Shown piece after piece: positions 31,692 through 42,700 of a DNA stretch of 64,000 nt; within the stretch, counting starts at the first letter, position 1; the number at the start of each line of letters is the position of its first letter. A model generated the notes under the pieces. The model searched no databases and had not been told where the DNA came from. It was given only the letters and a program-made list of their open reading frames with translations. Source of the DNA: Clitoria ternatea (lineage: Eukaryota; Streptophyta; Magnoliopsida; Fabales; Fabaceae); NCBI GenBank assembly GCA_037962975.1, contig CM075676.1:96232001-96296000 (forward strand). Reading direction: 5' to 3'. The position numbers were made by a program, and so were the translations under genes.

Positions 31692-34374
31692 TTAAGGGTT
31701 GGACGGCGTCCCTTCTTGTTGGACAGAGGTGGCCTGACCTTCACCAGGTTTGCTTAAACTTTGAGAGGGAGGCAAGTCCGCCAGAACATATTCGTCATTG
31801 GGCGCAGGAGCATGACCCCCTTGAACAGGCACCATCAATTCTCCATTGATGAATTCATAATAAGGATGAATGCCTGTGGTGGTTAGAGCAACACCTGGAT
31901 TGCGGTAACGGAGTTGACGAACAGCCATGCTGAAAGCATCATCAATCGCTGCCTCAGCCGCATCCAGCGTGGATTGTAAATCCTTGTCAAGCTTTTCATT
32001 GTCGGCCTCAGAGGTAGCTTTTTCAGCTTGCAACACTTCAACCTGTTTTTCAAGGTTAGTGTACGCAGTAGCTGCTTGGTCTAACTCCGCCACCCAGGTA
32101 TCTTCAGCAGTGGCCTTATCAAGTTCAAGAAAAATCAACCTCTGCTGGAGCTCACTTGCATCCTCGCCCAATTTTTGTTTCTGTTGAATTAAGTCTGAGA
32201 TCTGTTGTTTTAGCAGATTATTGTCAGCCCTCACCTGGGTCAGGCCATTCACCTCCTCGCCCAGTTTTTTGTTTTGCTCTTTTAAGCCGGAGACCTGCTT
32301 CTCCAGCAAAGCGTTATCAGCTCTCACCCGAGCCAGCTCCTCCTCCAGCTTCTTGGTGTTAGCATCGGCGGTGTCAAGATGTTTATCCTTCGCCTTGATC
32401 ACCTCCGACAGCTGCTCATTGTCATGTTCCAAGCTACGAATCTTTTCCACAGACTCGTGGTAAGACGCCTGGAACATGTTGGCCTCGGCAGCAACGTCAG
32501 CTATCCGAGGGACAGAGGCCAGGAAACCATCTATCTCTGCAAGGTGCCACCTCGCAGCTGCTGCTCCCTCCGGAATCTCGTCAAAGTCGATGTCGGGGCG
32601 GAGGATGTATTCTGGATCACGCCTCTCTGCTTGGCGGGATCCTATATTCGTGAAGTACAGAAAGGGATTCAAGCGAGACCCCGCCTCAGGCAAAGAGACC
32701 AACCGCCTGGATGATTCCCCTGGCACATCAATCGGGAAAACTGCTGTACCTCGAGTGGTCAAACTCAGGGCGGGATCCTCAGACGGGCGGACTGGGGAAA
32801 TTTGAATTCTCTCTGTCTCGTCCCCCATACCTTGGTCAGAAGTAGCTTGGAATCCCTCCGCTTGCTCCCCCCCGACATCTTCTTCGAGAATGCCTTCAGC
32901 TCCGCCCGTAGCAGCAGAAGTACCCACAACAGGTACTTCCGGAGTCTCCTCCAAATCAATAGCAGCATCAATTGATGCTCCTTCCTCAACCCTCTTCTTG
33001 CTTTTGGTCCTCCTTCTTTGCAAGGGCTGGGGATCTATTTCCTCTTCTGCTTCTTCAGCAGCTTCTGGTTCTTGGCGTTTTTTAGAACGCCTTTCAACGG
33101 TAGCTGCTGAAGATCCTGCACCACCTTCAAAATTCGCTATGTTGGTGGAGGCAGGGAAGGGAAGGGTCTTTGTGAGAGCAGCAGTCAAATTCCTCCTGGG
33201 CTGCACATTATTCTCCGCGTTCATTTCCCTGCGGCTCATTTGCAGCTGCTTAATACGATCCATCCCAGGGAACTCAGCGATTTCTCCTGCGAAATAACAA
33301 AATAAGGATTCAGTTAGAAAATGCAAGATAGAGGAAATACTCAATCACATTGCAATTGTTCATAATATTACTCAAGTATCCTTGAGCATCCCGCCCAAGC
33401 AGCCTTCGACAAAGAATCAGCTTGTGGACGGAGTTGTACTCTTTCAACATCCGGAGTACTTCCACAGACGCCGCCGATAGAGCACCCTCCTCAACTTCAT
33501 ATGCTTGTTTGGTTAAGAGAAAGTGCTCATGCGTCCATGCCACTGGGAATCTATCAACACCCTCCTTATTCCGCCAAAAAACAGGTTTGTCCTTCCTGAC
33601 GGATACCTTCACGAAACTCATCCTGAAGTGAAGTCCGCCTTCCTTGGCGGAGTCAGCAAACGCCTTAAAGTTTAGAATCTTTGGCTCCACCCGGAGAGTC
33701 ACAAAACCCATGCCGCCGGTTTTCATATTTACTCTCCTCATAATGCGGCAGAAGGAGAAAAACAACGCCACTGTAGGCGTAAACCCCAAATGATCAGCCA
33801 TTACCTCAAAGCTGCGAACTATTCCCCATCCATTCGGATGCAGCTGGGAGGGGGCACAATCCAAAAACCTGAGCACACCCATCTGGAATTTATTCAATGG
33901 GAAGCGCACCCCTAACTGGGTGAACAGAATATCGTACATATATATGGTACGATTATCCTGAGGACGATGGCAGACCCGTTCATACGTCTTGGGTGAACGG
34001 ACGATGAACCTATCCTCATACTTCTCGTCCTTCCAAACAGGAATAGACAACTCCACTACCCCTCCGCTTGTCGTCGCATGTCGCGAGGAAGCATCCTTGA
34101 CATCTTCCTCAACCCAACAGTAAGGGTCATTCTCGAGTGTTTTCTCCCAATCTAACCCATGCAATACAACATTTCTGCACTCTGCCATAGTCAGCACTTG
34201 TGTATGGGAAACACCTCCTGACACAAATGAATGTACAGCATTACTAAAGTACTCCACGCTGCTATAAAACGTCGAGTCCCTCCCAGTATAAAAAGCCTCA
34301 TCTCCACTCTCAATGTCAGAGAACATGGGACGAACAGAAACCCTAGAACGTGACCCTGCCCTCTTTCCTCTCAT
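31692..34374 (-). CDS. RT1 antisense two-exon gene (Transposase_28-like protein with coiled coil)
   Basis: On the minus strand, exon 1 (34374-33372) and exon 2 (33286-31692) join across an 85-bp GT-AG intron to 865 aa, codon AGA at the joint (YLREIAEF). The start MRGKRAGSRSR is chosen because the RT2 counterpart starts MRPRAG at the same place; a longer frame opens at 34497. Exon 1 contains LGVRFPLNKFQMGVLRFLDC and APSQLHPNGWGIVRSFEV, resembling the 'putative gypsy type transposon' family (PF04195). Exon 2 has a basic stretch, then a long heptad-like coiled coil (KKLEEELARVRADNALLEKQ and on) and a conserved RQLRYRNPGV near the end. Its role is unknown; extra antisense frames at this place are known in Tat-group elements. 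It converges on gag-pol. Confidence 0.8.
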
Positions 34375-34586
34375 CTTCCTTTTTACAAACACACAATAAG
34401 GGGAAACAAAGCTAACCCAAAGGAAATGAAGAAGCAAAGAAGAAGAAGAAGCAAGTACCTTAAGCTTCTGGAAAAATAGAAGAACTCCAAACACCAATAA
34501 ACTCGCAAGAGAATAGCAAAAACTCTTTCAGCAAACAAATAAGAAGAGAGAGATGAAACAAAACATTCCCCTTCTGAAAGTTTACC

Positions 34587-34594
34587 TATTTATA
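34587..34594 (-). promoter_or_regulatory. TATA box of the RT1 antisense gene
   Basis: The minus strand reads GCCTATAAATAGG. A start about 30 nt downstream would give a leader of roughly 190 nt. RT2 has a TATA box at the matching place (49302-49295). Confidence 0.6.
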
Positions 34595-35100
34595 GGCATG
34601 GCTTGGGGGGAAAATAAGCGAATCATCAGGAATCTCGAAGATGTGTTTGCAGCCGTCAGATAAATCCTATCAACGGTTCTAAAAAACTGAAATATGCGTT
34701 TACAACCGTTGGATTTACCCCACTGACGATTCCTTTTTTACTGAAACCAATAGATATATCTAAGGGCAGATATTTCATGGGCCACGTTTTCAAAATCCAA
34801 GGCCCACGGTAATAACCTCGAAAACGGTTCTCAATTGCCATCACGCGCATTTATGTCCCATTATGTCCCATCATTGGAATGGCAACCGTTACGAGGGCAT
34901 ACGTGGCAATAGGAGACTGAAGAACAAAAAACGTGGTTTCGAGGCGCATTAATGACAGGCGTGTCAAGTGATGACAGCTAATAAATGCACGAAAGCACTT
35001 GTCCACAAAACCTGGACTAGCAAATACCGCCTAAACCCATGCCTACAAAAGCTAAACTTAAGTGTTATAGCTTATTAAAGTGACCCCGCCAGTCACTATA

Positions 35101-35117
35101 ACAAGCTAGGGGGCATA
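35101..35117 (+). promoter_or_regulatory. RT1 polypurine tract
   Basis: ACAAGCTAGGGGGCATA directly precedes the 3' LTR. RT2 has ACAAGCTAGGGGACAGA at the same place. Confidence 0.75.
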
Positions 35118-36012
35118 TGATCCGGTCCTAACACCGGCCCCCAAGAGCATGGCTTCAATGCCTTGCCAGATCAGCATTTTGAATAAAGAGAAGTACTCTT
35201 CAAATACACTACAAATACTATACGGAGTGCATACCGCCAGGGAAGTAACGCCGCCAAGGTTCATGACTCCGCCCAGGCACGTTACCCCGCCAAGGAATAT
35301 AACTCCGTCCAGGCATGTTACTCCGTCAAGGAATGTAACCTCGCCAAAATTGTTACTCCGCCAAGCCATAGGCTCAACTCAGGCGGAATACTGAATTTCC
35401 CACACTGCGTAGCGAGCCCATACTTACAACCCCGACACGAGATTGACTCTGTCTTGAGAGGTTAATAATGGGAATCACGCTGTCACGCATAAAGGGAAAT
35501 AACAATAAAATATTAAAGCACTAACGCTTTCCAGACAAGTTGTGATACCTACTACAATAATGGTGCTAGTAAACGGCGCAGGGGCCCACTACCTTTTCAG
35601 CATTATGCCTGGAAACAAGGAGCGGGTCCTACCAATAATGCAGCACCAGTGACAGGTATATAAACCTCTCTTGAAAAGGTATAAGGGATCTTTTTTCCCA
35701 TTCTCTGAACCTTACACTCTCTTACTTGCACAATTCTCTCTGATTGTCTTTCTAAGTCTCTAAGTATTCTGAGATACTGACTTGAGCGTCGGAGAACGAT
35801 TGCAGGTACCACCCCCAATTGGGTCAAGGCAAGTCAGATCCCGTCAGGCGAACTGTGACACCGCCCCGCAGTACATTACACTCCGCCTCAGCATACGAAG
35901 ACTCTTTGTATTTACATTTATACATACATTGCTTTGTATCAAAACATATTTATGTGTATATTTTGAGTTGTTCTACAAGTATACTTCTACACCCCCTGTA
36001 AAGAACAGTTCA
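35118..36012 (+). repeat. RT1 3' LTR
   Basis: 895 bp, identical to the 5' LTR except for A instead of G at 35435. GGTTT follows as target duplication. Confidence 0.95.
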
Positions 36013-36062
36013 GGTTTCATCTTATTTGTGTTGTGTGAATTATTTTTTTTAGGTTTTGGTTA

Positions 36063-36640
36063 TGATCCGGTGTGCATACCGGCCCCAAAGATAAACAACA
36101 CCATTTGCTGCAGAAAATAAATAAATGCAAGTTAAATCGAATCAAATACTGGACAAGATGCGCAAAAACCAAAGTGATCATAAAGACGAGGTGACAAGTC
36201 TTAATTATTACACGGGATGAGGTGCACAGAAGTCAAAGTATATACCGAAATTTCAATACGGAATCATGATAATGACCCCGGTTAGTAAACTGCCACAATC
36301 CGAGTCAGATGCAAGCGTACAACTTGCACCTGCAAAGGCTGTAGTCACTGAACATAGTCAAGAACGGTCAAATCACCACTTGCACTTAAGGAAGATCTAT
36401 AAATTCAACTCATTCATTAATTCATAATAGGACAACATTACTTAGCACAAATACTCCCGTAATCTTCTCTTTTTTCGTAATTACCGTACTGACTTAAGCA
36501 TCGAAACCCCTTTTGTAGGTACACCTTTAGTGTGTCCCCTCAAACCGTGGTTGGAATTGACTCATATTAGTACCTTAACGTGAATAGCACAAAGTTCCTA
36601 CTGGACTTGTATGTATAATACCGAACTCCCACTGAGATGA
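36063..36640 (+). repeat. Old solo-LTR-like sequence, copy in unit A
   Basis: It starts TGATCCGGTGTGCATACC then GGCCCC, close to the first bases of the RT1 and RT2 LTRs, and near 36490 has GACTTAAGCATCG ... TTGTAGGTAC, like the CTTGAGCGTCGGAG ... GCAGGT part of those LTRs. The right border and target duplication were not found. Its presence in both tandem units means it is older than the duplication. Confidence 0.55.
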
Positions 36641-36769
36641 TGTAAAAGCGAGAGAGAGCGAGACACATTCAATGTCAGTTTAGAAAGAAGAACTTCATAT
36701 CCCAACATTAGTCAAATCAAGTTATGTTAGGTTTGCATACCAATTCGGTGACACAGTTGAAAGTGGTAA

Positions 36770-37370
36770 TGATGGGTGGCTGATGAGGATTATGGGTTAT
36801 GGGTTATGGGTTATGCTGGTTATGCTGAGGAGGTTCAATGGTGAGGTGGTTTGATGGTAGGTTTGTTGGGAAAGACATGAGTTATCATGGTTTTTTTATG
36901 GTTTGATGAGGATGTTTTATGGTTGTGCTAGGTTGAAGGTGAGTGGTGATCTAGTTCTGGTTGTGGAGGTTGTGGGTGGTGGTGGTTATGAAGGGTAGTT
37001 TTGTTCTGGTTGTGTGGGTTTGGTTGAGTTTAAAGGAAAATGTGAGATTTTTTTTATGGTTGAGAAGGAATAAAGGAGGTTGAGGTTTTGTTGCTATAAC
37101 TATTTTTTTTATGTTGGGTTTTTATGGTCAGATGGTTATGACAACTTGGTTTAGGTGTTGATTATGGCAGTGTAGAGGTTTAGTAATGGTGGTTTATGAT
37201 GGAAATGAGTGGTGGTTATGGTGGTTGGTGGTGATTATAGTGGTATGGAGGTCCAGTGGTTATAGACGGGTTGATTATGGTGGTATGGAGGTCCAGTGGT
37301 TATAGATGGGTTATTGTGGAAGTGGGTTCAGTGGTTATGGTGGCTTGGTTTGGGTGGTGATTATCCTAGA
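36770..37370. repeat. G/T-rich simple-sequence zone, unit A
   Basis: Irregular repeats of GGTTATGG/GGTGGT type, including two copies of about 47 bp with GGTATGGAGGTCCAGTGG (near 37234 and 37280). The matching zone in unit B is 52250-52860. Confidence 0.7.
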
Positions 37371-38916
37371 AAGGTACTTGGACAAATTCCTAAAAAGAGA
37401 TATCGCAAACAATACTTTATTCATCTCTCCCTTTTGTGATATAGACTATTGTCAGCGACTTAGAATCTTAACCGTTAGTAATTAGATTTTTTTTACACAT
37501 GACAATAATGTGTTGGTGAGGTGACACAAACGCTAACCACCTTTAATAGTTAACACAAAAATATACTAACGGGAGATCTTTTTGACAATCTTAATAATTT
37601 CAGGGGCTAAAATTATCTATTTTTTATTATGTTGTTTTCCTAAATCCAAATTAAATTTTAAGGGGTTAAAAGTATGTTTTAGCCAAATATAAATTTAGAA
37701 AACTTCAAACGCCATATTTGCTTTACTGTCACAATTACAAATTTACGAAAATCAAAATTATGACTAGTCAACATAATTGCAAACAGAGCATAGATGTATT
37801 ATGTAAAACCAATAAAGTAAAATTACATCTTGACCTAAATACAAATTCATGTCCACAAATTAAAGCCGTATAACCAATCTACTAATCTTTGTGATCCCGG
37901 TATTAATATCAAATTCATATCACAATTAAATTGAGATTATTATCATGGGTTTATTATCAACATTTTTTAAAATAACTTTAAAGAAAATATAAATACTTTA
38001 TTTGGTTTTTGTACAAGATCATGTTACATTATTTTACACTGATTAAAAATTTAATTATTCTTGATAAATACATTAAATTTGTTAAATATTAATTTGATGA
38101 TTTCAAATTTAGGCTTCATATTAACTTAGAAAGAGAAATAAAATTTTTCAAATTCTATTGATTAGAGGTATAAATCATAATTGAAAGAGGCTTTATAAAA
38201 ATTATTAAAAAATAAAATATAATCTTATAAAAAGAAACAAATGAGAATATTATAAAAAGAAAACCTTAAAATTGAAATAATTAAATGGTAATTAAAACAT
38301 GTACTAATGTTTTTAAGAAAGAAATAGAATAATAAACATCAGTCAAATAAAAATATTTCAATTAGAATTGGTTTAATAAAAAAATAATTCGTTAACTCAA
38401 CAAAATTTAATTTTATTAAATAATATATTAAAAAATATTAATCATTAGATTTTTATATTTTTAAAACTTTTTCACAATTAACAATACGTCGTCCTAAACC
38501 AGACATCGAGCTCATTCAAAAATCTTTGGACGTTGACATTTTATAAGAGATTTTCGTCAAAACTTTACGGCACCGGTAGCGAAATCACGTATACATTTTC
38601 CATGAACCGGATCATGTAAAGTTGCCAAATTTTATATTTTTCTATATCAATTATTTTAATAATTAGTTTTGAAAACTCTTTTAATACTAATTTAAAAGGT
38701 AGTCAGTGTACCATTTATATCTTAAATTAGTATAAAAAAGTGTTTTTACATTGATTACGTTATTAAAATAATTGAGATAGAAAACTTAAACTCAAGTTCT
38801 TTTTCCCATTCAAGATAGAGGAACCAATTCGGTTTTCTATGTTGTAAGAGGACACTAAATAAGCGCGAACCTGATGATAGCACATGCTGGTTGGACTGGC
38901 AAATAGAGGGAGATAC

Positions 38917-39721
38917 TGATCCGGTCTGGATACCGGCCCCCATTCTTGTGACGTCAGACTGACCTCATATAAGGAAAACCGGTGTCTTGGTTCAACGTTA
39001 CCACACCGGATATCCGATGTCTGGCCGTCCGTCCTCACTTCACGACTGCATCATTTATTTTCTCCATAACGGTTCAATGTTCATTTTCACAGGACATTTA
39101 TATAACTGTTGGCTTTTCAGTCACAGCAAGATAAGAGCCCTTAATAACTTATCAGAGAAGACACTGTATGTAGCAAAATATGTCACGTCAATAGCATCAG
39201 AAAGCAGGTAGATGTGTCAGCGGATTATGCGGAAAAGGTGATTATCCTCCCCTCTTCCTAGAGGATCGTACTCTGATAATTGACCTACCCTTCTGACACA
39301 TTCTGAAAGTTGAGCCACCTTGATGGACATAATATACACGCTATCAGAGCTAAGGGACCCACCTGTATTCAACGACTCATTTTCTGACGTACAACTATAA
39401 GTAGCATACTTCAATACACATGCATGGTATCGTTGTTCTATCTCATACTTTTACTATTGCTTTGCTTGAGCATTCACTGAGTTCTTACACTCTTCTAACT
39501 TAAGCGTCGGAGAATCTTCGCAGGTGGCACCACCCTTCGCCCCCCTACAACGCGAAACGTTGGTGTGAAGGATCTCCAGGACAACAAGGCCAGCTTCTCC
39601 CACTGAGAAGACCGGATTAATACATCGGATATACACTACTCCGGTGTGCAAACCCTAGAAACACCTAAACATTTGTGGCTGGTCCCACACCGGATCCTAG
39701 ACCCCGGTCCAGACCAGTTCA
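38917..39721 (+). repeat. RT2 5' LTR
   Basis: 805 bp, TGATCCGGTCTGG ... ACCAGTTCA. The likely TATA box TATAAGTA is at 39396-39403, a distance from the LTR end similar to that in RT1. CTTAAGCGTCGGAGAA follows near 39500. Confidence 0.95.
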
Positions 39722-39740
39722 TTGGCACGCCCGGTGGGAC
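39722..39740 (+). promoter_or_regulatory. RT2 primer binding site
   Basis: TTGGCACGCCCGGTGGGAC starts directly after the LTR and differs from the RT1 site at one base. Confidence 0.7.
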
Positions 39741-39783
39741 TCGTTAGAGTTATTCCCATTTTCGCAGAAGTTTGGTTGTCACG

Positions 39784-42700
39784 ATGGAAGGCGATGGGAG
39801 AGATTTCGTGGATGGTCACATGGAGGATGTGACCCATCAACAGGCTGGAAGGAGACTCATCTTCGAGTCCCCTGTAACTCAAACCCGGAGGATGGTGCAA
39901 GTGCAGACGCCTGACCCTCGTGATGAGGTTATCAGGCAACTCAGGGAGGAGCTGATGGAGTTGAAGCGGGAGAGAGGAGGAGCTGGGGACAGAGTAGCAT
40001 CTCATGCAGAGGATGCTCATCATGCATCAGCGAGGGATAGATCTACAACCCTCCAGTATTCGAAGATCCCCACGTATGAAGAGAGGGAGCAGACGCAAGA
40101 CTCTGGTGATAGAGTCAGTACCAGGAGAAGGGAGCAGGCGATGGTGACTTCAGGGACGTACAAGCTCAGTGTCCCTTTCTCAAGAAGGCTGATGAGCATT
40201 ACCATCCCAAAACATTTGCAAACAACTCAGCCACTGTCGATCGGGAAGTATAATGGAGAGACTGACCCCACTAAGCATTTGGATGCTTATGTTTATGAAG
40301 CTATGTATTTGGGAGCAGACGAAGACGTTATGTGCAGAATGTTCCTAAGAGCGTTGGCGGAGGAGGCTCTCAGCTGGTTTAAAAGCTTACCTTCAGGATC
40401 TATAGACTCTTGGGAGGAAATGGCTGCTGCATTCGAAAGCCATTTCGTCATCTCTAGGGATATCCCAAGAACTTCTCACACCCTGGCCCAAATAAGGCAG
40501 GGAGAAACTGAAACTCTTAAGGAGTTTCTGAAAAGGTTTTATAAGGAGGCTGCCTTGGTCCCTAACCTCACGGAGGCCATACAACTCCATATTGTAGTGG
40601 AAGCTCTCCAGCCTGGTTCAGCCTTTGCCCTATCTTTGGCAAAGAGCCCCCCTACAACCTTCAAGGAGTTTCAAAGGAAAGCTTCCAAGTACGTGGGCAT
40701 AGAGATGCATCTGGAGGCAACTGCGACAAGGATGAAGCCTTCAGGACCCACTCAGCAGCCACAGAGAGAAAATGAGAGAGTGAGGCCTGAGAAGCATGCC
40801 TTTAGAGAAGACTTTGTGAACGTTCGTCCGCATCCACGAGATAGGCGTGTATCATCATTCGACAACTATGCTCTGTTGAATACCAGGCATTCACAAATCA
40901 TGAGGGAGGTTGGTTGGCCAACGCTGAACGTCTTTGGTATAAGGAAGCCAGCCCCAGTCAAGAGGGGTGGTAACCCACGTAAGTACTGCACTTTCCATGA
41001 ACAAACAGGGCACAATACTGATGAGTGCAAAGCGTTAAAAAATACGGTGGAAACTCTTCTTAGGGAAGGAAAGCTGAAGCAATATTTGTTTAAGGAGAAA
41101 TCTGTGGACGAGCCTCAGAGGATGGAGAAAAGGAATAGAGATCCTGATGACGAAGATGATAATACGCGCAACCCAGCAAGGAAGTTCACTGCAGCTGAGA
41201 AGCAGAAGGGAGTAGTGATTGCTGAAGGTGCCCAACAAAATAACATGCGCCAGCAGCAGAGGCAGGGCAGACGAGAAGTGATTGAGATGATAGCTGGAGG
41301 ATTTACGGGAGAAGGTGCATCAATCACAGCACGGAAGAATCATCACAGGATGATTCTGTCCGTCCAGGGCAAACCGAGGGATAACCGCCCTTTCAGGGAC
41401 GGTATGACAGCCCCGACGGTGTCATTTACTGATGATGACTTTGGCCCAACAATTCCAGGGAGTGATGATGCGGTAGTTATCGTGGCAGTCATAGCCAACA
41501 AGGATGTCAAGAGGATCCTCGTCGATCAGGGAAGTTCTTGTGACGTTATCTTTTATAATTGTTTCAAACGAATGGGTTTCAATGATGCAGATTTACAACC
41601 CTACACATAAGAACTCACAGCGTTTAATGGAGCCAAGCAACCCACCAAGGGGTATTTTGACACTTTGATTTCTTTTGAAGGGGAGCCTGGTGCGAGAACG
41701 GTCAAGTCAAGAATTCTGGTGATTGACGTGGAATCTCCTTACAACGGTATCATAGGCCGTCCCACACTGAACGCGATGGAAGCAATTGTATCCACTCCTC
41801 ATCTCTTGATCAAATTCATTGACAAGGACAACGGTGTGTCCTCTCTCCGCGGTGATCAGGAGATGGCTCGATATTGTTATAACCTGAGCCTCAACATGGT
41901 TAGGTTGGAAGGGTTCAGTAAGAAGAGGAAGCTGAACGACGGAGGAACAGCGGCAGGGTCTGTCAGTCTCATTGACCTGGACCCCAGAGCGGAATTGAAG
42001 ATTGATCCACTCAATCCCTCTAAGCCTACACCGGATGGTGGTTCCAGGGATGTTGTATTAGGAGATTCCCCAGAGAAGGTCACGCATATCAATGATAAGC
42101 TGGAGTTTGCTATGGAGCAGCGCTTATTAGCCCTTCTGTAGGAGTTCAAAGACCTTTTCGCATGGACAGCAGCAGACATGCCTGGAATGGACCCTGATTT
42201 CTGCTGCCACAAGCTTGCAGTGTATCCCGAAACAAGACCGGTGGCCCAGAAGAAGAGGAGGTTGGGACCGGAGAAGCAGAGGGCGGCTTGTGAGCAGACA
42301 GAGGAGTTGTTGAAAGCAGGTTTTATAAGGGAGATATGTTATTCATCTTGGCTTTCTAATGTGGTCATGGTACAGAAAGCTAATGGCAAATGGAGAATGT
42401 GTACAGATTATGTGGATCTTAACCGTTGCTGCCCTAAAGATCCATATCCCCTGCCTAACATTGATCGCATGGTGGATGATTCATCTGGTTACCAATACCT
42501 CAGTTTCATGGATGCCTATTCGGGGTATAACCAGATTCCAATGTGGGAGGGAGACCAGGAAAAAACTGCCTTCATCAATGACCGCGGTGTTTTTTGCTAC
42601 ACCGTCATGCCTTTTGGATTGAAGAACGTCGGCGCTACCTATCAGCGCATGATTAATAAAGTCTTTGAAGGGATGCATACAAGGCTGGTTGAAGTTTATA

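Larger units (their letters stand above)
22502..36012 (+). mobile_element. RT1: complete Ty3/Gypsy (Tat-type) LTR retrotransposon
   Basis: It is 13,511 bp, flanked by the 5-bp duplication GGTTT (22497-22501 and 36013-36017). The intact site is visible in unit B near 51526 (GGATTGGTTTCATC). It has LTRs of 895 bp (TG...CA), a primer site, one gag-pol frame, two tandem-repeat arrays, an antisense spliced gene and a polypurine tract. The LTRs differ at only one base (G 22819, A 35435), so insertion is very recent: on the order of tens of thousands of years at usual plant rates. A second RNase H domain places it in the Tat group. It could be active. Confidence 0.95.
36013..38916. repeat. Tandem unit A, part 2 (between RT1 and RT2)
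   Basis: Collinear with about 51526-54418 in unit B, including the LTR-like piece, the G/T-rich zone and the AT-rich tail ending AGAGGGAGATAC. It begins with the RT1 target duplication and ends with that of RT2 (GATAC, 38912-38916). No gene is seen. Confidence 0.9.
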
